Source: Pycnopodia helianthoides
Lineage: Eukaryota; Echinodermata; Asteroidea; Forcipulatida; Asteriidae
Assembly (NCBI GenBank): GCA_032158295.1
Contig: CM063254.1
Span: forward strand, 6,168,326 to 6,232,325
DNA: 64,000 nucleotides
Direction: 5' to 3'
Shown: positions 25,701 through 34,700 of the stretch, piece by piece
Layout: each line of letters begins with the position of its first letter
How positions within the stretch are numbered: position 1 is the first letter of the stretch
Position numbers and translations under genes: made by a program
Notes under the pieces: model-generated
What the model was told of the DNA's origin: nothing
What the model saw: only the letters and a program-made list of their open reading frames with translations
Database searches by the model: none

Positions 25701-28700
25701 TAAAAAATAATGAAAATTATTTTTTTTTATGAATTTTAAGATAAACACAATCCAAATTGTGTGTTCTTTAAAAAAGTATACGGGATATGGGGGGTAACTG
25801 TGTACAAAGTATATGGGAATGAAAGGGTTAAGCAGCTCTCTATGAAATTGGGCCCAGGGTTTCATAGAGCTGCTTAAGCAGAAAAAATTGCTTACCAATT
25901 TTCTGCTAAGCAGAAAGCTGCTTAAGCAGAAAAAAATTGCTTACCAATTTTCTGCTAAGCAGAAATGAGCAGGATACCAGTCACGAGTTGTACATGTGGC
26001 ATGGTAGTTTGGCTGGTAACCTTGTCTGGTGAGCATCACTTTGTTGTGCCGAGCTACTTTTTGTGCTTAAGCAGCTCTATGAAATTGGGCCCAGGTGTTT
26101 CGTGTACACTCCTAATCTCAAGCAGGAAGTCTGGGATTAAGACCTGTAAACTAGTGTGTTTCTTATCACAAGTCATTTGTCTCAAGTAGCCACTTGTGAG
26201 AATTCTTTTAAAGGTTATGTACACTTTTGGTAACAGCTCAAAATCAGTGTCCACATTTTGTGTGATTCAACATATGCATGAACAAACAAACCTGTGAAAG
26301 TTTGAGCTCAATTGGACATCGAGGTCACGAGAAAATAGTGAAAAGAGATCTTATGTGTTTTCTGTTTTTTCAAATTATCGCGCGCGATAATTACTGTTGT
26401 TTTACTCGTTTCTCAGAAACGATAGCATTTTAGGCAGAAATATTTTAAGGAACCCTTTCTACCATTACTTACTTTAAATCATGTAAGTTATGTGTGAATC
26501 TGTGAACATTGTGTTTGTCGATCTTACCAATAGTGTACAGGGCCTTTAAGAGAAAAAAAAACCTCCCCGCAGCCGACCAGACATTCTTGTCGATTTTGAG
26601 TTTCTTGTAATTCACAAGCGGTGAGTCCTTTTGAAGTCCTAATACCACTTTGTCAAAGTCCCTCTTTGTCTAGCAAAGAAACTTTTCCTCGAACTGATTT
26701 TTGTTGTGCGTGGTAAATTGTTTTGTTGAGGGATACATATAGTTTGTCTCCAAGTTGACTTTAAGACCTTCAAGTGCTTTTTGAGAGCTCGTATTCAAGT
26801 GAGGAATGTTGAGCTCTGATTTGCAGAGTTTATTCTGTGGCGTTGATTTTTTTTTTTTTAAGTTTTAGTGAAATTAGAGTGCCATCTTAGAATCACCGGA
26901 CTCAAGCTCTGTTGTTTCTGATCAGCTGAGTGTGGGTTCGAGTCCCTGTGTTGGCATTTGTGTCCTTGAGCAAGACACTTTACAAAAATTGCTTTGTCCT
27001 TCGGATGGGACATAGGTCCTGTGTACTAAGAATTGGTAGTGCATGTAAAAGAACCCAGAACACTTATCATCGTGGTGAAGAGTAGGGGTTCTGGTTCTGG
27101 TTCAAACAGCAAGCCCCCTTTGTTTACAGGTTACCTCAGGCTTGTGAGCAACAGTGATTAAGTTCACTTATGAGGCATCCTTGGTTTCATTACCAGAAAT
27201 AAATAATAATTAATAATATTAATAACAACAACCTCGCCAGGGGCAATAATAACAAATAGAACTTGCATGCTATACACAGATATAATTATAGCACAGGTAG
27301 ACCTTCTAAGTTCTACCAGCGTGGTTATACCTAACTGATATATTTTGTCACTTCAATCAAACCAAATTTCAGTTGAGGTGAACTAATGGAAATAGTTCAT
27401 GTATAATTGCACCAGGGATGAAGAATTTTATTTGGTTTTTACCCTCACACCACTCTGTGACTGTTTTGCTCGGTGCTTTCAGAATGCTGCGGGAAAAATC
27501 CTGAGGCCGCTCGGGTGGGATTGGAACCCCCCTGCACCCCACAATCCGTCAGCAGATGTCTCAAGCATGGATTATGAGGTTCATTCTTTTTTTTTGAAAT
27601 CCAAAGAAATATAGATGTTACTTAGACATTATTTCAGCTAAGTTTTACTACTTACCTAGGAGCTTCATCAGACCATAGAGCAAGCAGACTGGCAGCCATG
27701 TCCAATGCTCAACTTTTTCTGACAAAAGCTCCTAGCTTAGGGACCCCAATGGAAATAAGTCTAAGTTATTGGCTTTTTGGGGGGCTCTCCTTGGATAATT
27801 TTGTGCTGTATTTTACTTGTGTTCTGTTTTGGTTAATATTATTTCATTGTCTTTTCTCCTGTTGTTGTGTACATGTATGTATTTTTGGCACATTCTTGCT
27901 GTGTTTTTATCCAAATAAATTCAATAAATCAATCAATAGGAGTGAATTGTACCTTAAAGGAACATTACAGAATTGGTAAGAACAAAACTTGTAAAATATA
28001 CTTTTTGATCACAGATTTACATAAAACTTACATGGTCTAATGATGATGACAGTAGAAAACATCCCTTGAAATATTTATGTATGAAATGCCATATTTGATG
28101 AGAAATGAATAAACTAATTTTCCGATTGGAGTTTATCGCTCAGTGAGCGTTTTATTCATTTTGTTGAATCTATATGATTTCATGCAAATGTGTAATCGGT
28201 TTTGGGCCGATCGATCTCAAACTTCTACAGGTTTGTCAGTTTATGTATATGGTGGATTACATAAAGTGCTTACACTGCCAGCAACTGTTTTGTTAGCAAA
28301 AACCAATTCTGTAATGTTCCTTTAATAATATGTAAGAAACATCTACATTTCTTTGGATTAAAAAAAATAATAATAAAAAAAAGAAAACCTTCATAATCCA
28401 TGATTTATCAACAATCCAGATGAACTTATTTAGTTATTATGTCTGAAGCATTGGACCACCCATCATGCCCGGTGACAGCGAGGCCAGTTCCAATCCTTTA
28501 TCTTTAACAGCGGGTACCGCAGACAATCCAATTCATGTAGTGCTTTCATTGGGATTGCGAATTAATAGCTTTACAATGTCGTGTGATAAGCGCTGTGTGC
28601 CCATTCTTCTCTGAAGGGAGAAAAAAAATTTTTATTTTTACATTAAATTATTCGGGTTTTAAAATTTCATTTCACATTTCAACAGCACAATTAGCGCCGA

Positions 28701-31700
28701 TAATAGGATGAATATGAAACTAGAAAAAAACAAGGAAGAAATATATTTTTGTGTATCTTGATACCAAACGTAACAACATTTTTGTGACAAAATAGGAAAG
28801 ACCGCCAACATTAGGGCTAGATAGCTCAGTTGGTAGAGCGCTGGCACATTCATCCAGCGGGTCACAGCTTCGAGTCCCGCTCTGGTCAATTTTTTCTTTA
28901 TTCAACCCGAAATGGACTTGTTTTCATTCTTGAGAGTAATCAAACCATTTGGGTTTTTTCGCATGAAGGCAGCAGCATGGTCTGTAACTCACAGTGTTGT
29001 AATTATGAAAAAAATTATCATACCAAATCAAAGCAAGAGCTATTGGGTGTGCAAACATCCTGCTATGCAGGCACCCAACACTAAAAGTAAAAACACTGTT
29101 TATTCAAGTCTTGCAGGGCCAACATTAGTGAGGGGGTATGTAAAAGGTGCTGCAGCCCTGACAACAAGTCAATTTAAATGACAATAGAGTGTTGACCAGT
29201 CTGTGGTTATTATTGTTCAGTTTGTGGCTCCAGAGAGGAGCTGACCGAATCCCAAGGACACACACCGAGAACAATAACATCAGCTAAACAGGTCATGAAT
29301 GAAGCAATTAAAGAGGCCACACCAACCTCCTCCCTAATCCTGCAGGGGCCCCAAGAATCCGCCTTTTTTTTTATTCAGCTGAGATTATAGCTGGCCTTGT
29401 GTGCAGCATCTTCTGATTTGCTTCCTGTATTATTTGTGCAAATCACTCGCACTGTCTGTCCAGACTAAAACCCCCTAGCCCTCCGCACCCCCCCTAGCCT
29501 TCCACCCCCTCCCCCACCCACCCTCTCCCGTGGCACAGCACTCTGTGTGTGTTCAGGATGTTGCTTGCACTAAAAATCGCACCTCATGACGACTCATCAA
29601 CCGTAGCAGCAATAGATCATGCAGTTGGATTGCCCTGCTCCATCCATGCACATTGCGCTGGATCACCACCCCGTGTAGTAATAATAGTGTTGCATTGCCA
29701 GAGAGATAGAAACATGACTTGATTAGGGACTGGGGTATATCGTACCCTTACAGTGTGTGTGTGTGCTCTCTTGGTTTGCTTTTTTTCTCTTGTCTCTGTC
29801 TGTTAACCCAGGCCTGTAATCAAATTGATGCAGCTAGGGGGACGGCAACGGCGCGGAGGAGCGAGCCGTAAGGGGATTGCTTGGACTAGATGAAAAAAAC
29901 AAACAACAGTGAGACAAAGGGTCACTGTTCTTTTTGCTCTTCCGCGGAGACAGACGCTGCAATGAGATGTTGAGTTCTGATGTTTTGAAACAAATATATA
30001 AAAAAATAAATAAATGATGGGAAAATGTAATGTTAAAATTTGAAGTGGAAAATATAATTGGGTGACAGCATACAGATTATGTGACATGTTCCATCAAATA
30101 TTAGAATATTAGGAAATTTGCAAACAGTTTTATAGGATGAGTTGAATTGACTTGAATTAAACAACAACATTACAAGCCGTCTAACATAAGTTTAGCCATA
30201 AGTCTGGAACCTTGACTCATTGTGGTGATTTTCACATCCCTCATGTGTTCTCTGAAAAGCAGACATCATCACAACTCAACATTTCAGAAGATTGTATAGG
30301 CTCTTTTCGAATTCACGGCTTCGGCTCCAAAATCGACCCAGGCTAGCTAGGCTCCCTCAATTATTTTAACTTAACCATGCTTTGCGGTCAGGGCTTCAGA
30401 CAAGAAAACTGGGCCTGAAGCCCAATCCGGAGCCGAAGCCATTGATTCGAAAAGGGCCTAAGTTTTAGAGTGTGGGAGTGGCTCAGAGGTATTACACAGG
30501 ATTGGAAGAGCTGACCAAAAAAAAGTCACACACAGTGTTCATGTTTTGTGTGATCAACCATTATACATGAAATAACAAACCTGTGAAAATGTTGGCTTAA
30601 TCCGTTGTGTGAGTCAGAAGAAAAAAGGTGATAAACCGTGCACAATATTCAGCATTGTCTTTAAGTTTGGTTGTAACAACCGAAATTAGCTGTTTGTGTT
30701 TTTGTAGGGTTTTCAGATACAGTTTTGTCAAATATGACTTCATTTCAGAGGGAAATATTTCACTGAAAAAAATGGTTCTAGTATAAACTGCATAATCAGT
30801 AAGCTTTCAGACTGAAATTAAACAATGATGTTTGTTATCCCCAATGCAATCTTTTAAACATGGTTTATTGGTGAATCTGTCACAATTTCACTCTATTTCA
30901 AAAGGGAGTGGTAAACCTTACATCATAGGTTATACGTACCAATCCTGTATAATTCTTTTAAGACAACTGGTTTAATGTAGATCACATCATGGTTAGCGGG
31001 GCCATGGGTTCGAATCCAACCCAATTATAGTTATTGATGTGGATTTTGTATTATTCTGATTTGTTTCCCACTAGATGCGGGAGGGGGGGGAAGCACTCTG
31101 TAAAATACAGTTCTTGTCACACATCGGTGTGTAGGGTAAAAACCCAAATAATATTCTTTATCCCCAATGCAATCTTTTAAACATGGTTTATTGGTGAATC
31201 TGTCACAATTTCACTCAATTTTAAAAGGTAGTGGTAAACCTTACATATAAATTGTGTTTAACATGTTATCTTTGAACTTGGAGGATCAGATTTAAAAAAA
31301 ACTGCAAACACAAAGTTACAACACTCTCCTTCAAAGGTGAGAAGTAACATATGCCATGCACAACCCCAGTGTGTTGTTAATTTCCTCCATTACTAAGAGT
31401 CAACACAGAGTTTGGAAGTGCTGCAGAAAGTTCTCGAGGGGATGTATGAGAGTTGTTTAAAAAAAGAAAAATGAAAAAATAAATCATTGCCCTGTTCACC
31501 AATTAAGGGCCTGTGCTATTCAATTAGCATTGATTTCCTAGCCCTGGAGTAACATGGGCTGATTATTAGTTTATTCTGCATAATTAGACACTTGCTGTCA
31601 GACATTACGGTGGGTACTGTGGGGAGGGGAAAATGAGCTGGGTATCAATTGTTTCTGCAGGAATGCGTTAAGATGAACCCACAGGATTTATAATGATCAC

Positions 31701-34700
31701 AAAAATCAAACCTCAATAGTTTGTTAAAAAATGATTGATTATAAAGTTCGTACCAGTGCAAGAGCTTATCTGTCAAAGTCAAGAAAATAGCATTTAGAAA
31801 ACCCCACAAATTATACCATTGCTTATTTTGAGTGTCGCAATCAAAACAAGCCCAATATGAAGATGCACAAAATCCTTCGCTGACGAAAATATAGCAATGT
31901 TTTTTGTTGTTTTGACCAAAAACGTGACCACCGAATTTGATGACAATTTTTATTGAAAACTAGTGGGTTGAAATTTAATTCACACTTCCAAAAACCCAAT
32001 GATGCACCCAGGGTTCGATTTCACAAAGCACTAAGATTCATCTCAAGATGACTTGCCCGGCAGTGTAGTGATTTCTGTATTGTTTAGCAATTAAGATTGG
32101 TACACTTCTTACGATCATTCTTAGCTCTTTGTGGAATCGGTCCCAGGACTCTTCAGCAGTCTTGTCTTCCTCTCTGAAAAGTTATCAGCACAAAAAATCA
32201 GAACCAAATTTGATAAAACTGCAAAGCAGTGCGAGCACACGCCAACGGCACTTCACACTTAGGTTAAAAATAGAAGTTCAGTACCTGGAGCTCAGAGTCG
32301 GGACAAACGTGTCCAAATTCACTAAAGTACGTGCGCACGTACACGTCCAGGCTTTATGTTTACCTGCGTGTACTGACTGTACTACTGCGGTCTGGTGTGA
32401 CTAATGCATGGTGGTGTGAGAGCTAGTGGTGGAATAGTTTGTCTGACATATGGGTAGTATGAGCAAATGTGACGCCACTAATGCGGAGTGCTGTTTTTTT
32501 CATACACAGATACTGTTAATGTTGACGAATAGAGGAAGATTATGCCAAGTAAAAAAAAAAAGGAAGAGTAGTTAATCGTCCCCGCCCTCATCCTTTTTTG
32601 AAGCCGCATCCTCCTTTTTTTTGTGTTCCTTAAAAGACTAAATTGTCCATGTATGCTTCATCTTGGCACCATTTTTTTCGCAGATTGATTCAACTTGCCC
32701 ATATTTTAGACTTCCTCTTGTGCTACAAAGCCAGCAAATTATTTTGTTTGGCTCTTTCCTCCTTAAAATTGTTTTTTATAAAAAAAAAATAAAAAAATAC
32801 CCTGATCCTCCCCCAGGACAATCAACTGGTGTATTGTTTTTACTTGGCCTTACAACTACATATTAAAACTTAATAGTTCAATGCTCGGATGTTCATAGTT
32901 CCCTGCTGATTTTTACCAGGCGAGTTGACATTCTGGAGGATTTCGCTCCAGCTCTAAAAGAAAACGAAGCAACTAATCTGATGAATTCTTTATGAGAAAC
33001 TCTCTTTGTGTGGAGGTGTCGGAGTTGGAGGGAGGTGCGTCTGGTCGGAAGCTCGGAGCAGACAAAATTATTGTTACTTCTCTTTAATCCACTTGAGAGG
33101 ATTTACTTACGGGTTTCTTAAGACGTGCTTTTCTCTGTCTAGCTTTTTTGTCGGAATGCATACCTTGAGGGGGAGTTGAGGGCTTTTTTGCACCTTTTGG
33201 GGCTGGATATCGATGGCTTATTAGCGCAGACAAATTTGTCGGAACACTTGAAAGAAAATATGCCCCAAACCCCCTCCTGCAATTCAGTTGTGTTTTTTTT
33301 TTGCCTTTATTCGTCGTCGGTGCCTCTTTTTCATTGTATAAGGTCAAGCATGGTTTAGATTCATCTTTCAGTGGCTAACAATTCTGCTCTTCTTTTGATT
33401 TGTTTTTTTTTGTCTATAGAGGGCGCCAGAAAGCCTGATAGAGAGAAGGAGCCAGGTGGTGTTGACGATCCGACTGGAAGCAAGCCCACTGGAAGTAAGT
33501 AAATATCTATTAAATCATTCAGGTGGAAATTAGCCGACAGTTTTTGTAAAGTCGGTGTTTTATTCGGGTATCGAGACTTTGGTTTGCACTTTTTGAAATT
33601 TATCCAAATGTACATTTGTGTCGCTCTTCTCAAGACATAATCTGAGACCATCTAAGATATTTTTTAATTTGATTATCAGTAGCTAAATGTAAAGAAAATA
33701 AAAAAGAAATACAAAAAAACGTAGTATGTGTAGCTCACATTTCTAAGTTTGAGTAGCTAAATATTTATTCAATTCTGGTGTCATTTTAGGTTATTCCTTT
33801 TCAAACAAGTATTCTTCTTGTAAGCTATTCTGCAGTATCACCTGTTTTATATGATCATTTATAAATTCAGTAAAAATTGTCTATCTGTTATCTTCCCCAT
33901 TAAGTTTCATGAATGATTGATTCTGAGGAAGTCAAACAGACTGAAATAAACTGGGAACAAAGTTTCTGTCTGAGTTTTTATAATACGCATATTTTAAAAA
34001 GTAAAATAACCAACTGTTCCCTTTTTTTCTCCACCCTGCCTGTTTCCAGCAAAACCAAAATTTTCACAGCCATCCAAGATGCGCAAGAAGAACCTGGTGC
34101 GGCCGCTGAACAGCTCCGTCCGACTAAAGTGTGCAGCCACGGGCTACCCCAAACCCCAGATACTATGGATGAAGAACTCTGTCATGCTGACTGCAGCCGA
34201 GCTCGGCGAAGAGGGGGCAAGCTGGACTCTGAAGTTGATCAATCTACGTCCGTCCGATACCGGGGAATATACATGTGTCGTTCATAATCGCAATGGACGG
34301 ATCAATGCTACGTACACTGTGGAGGTTGTAGGTAAGATTCAAGGCTTTGGGTCTAACGGTTTTGTCCTGAATTCCCTCTAAAATATCCTGTCGAATGTTA
34401 GTATATAATAAACAAAAAGATTTAAATACAGAACCTTTTGAAATTGTCATAATTGCAGCAGCCTTGCTATTTAAACAGGAAATATGATATGGTACCAAGA
34501 GCAATATCAATTTCATAATAACTGGGCCCAATTTCATAAAGCGTGTAAGCACACAAATTTCCTTAGCACAGATTAAACTTGCTTGTCAGACACATGTTAC
34601 CAGCCAAAATACAGTATAATGTATACTCTTTTGCAATTAGTTCCCTGCTAAATTTTGCTGAGCTGAAAAATTTGTTATGCACATCTTTCTGCTTGACATC

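Larger units (their letters stand above)
13775..33419 (+). other. FGFRL1 intron between Ig1 and linker (19.6 kb)
   Basis: The intron opens GTAAGT and closes TGTCTATAG. It is filled with SINEs, MITEs and microsatellites listed separately. Between them, 14291-15244, 15471-17249, 17621-19415, 19493-21607, 21734-22904, 23226-24856, 28901-30535 and 31261-32009 show nothing recognisable beyond poly-G or poly-C runs (16181-16198, 17149-17162, 18811-18820, 23376-23392, 23741-23752, 23949-23963), a TTTG tetranucleotide repeat (18269-18292) and an AAAAT pentamer run (21164-21183). No conserved exon was seen inside. Confidence 0.85.
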
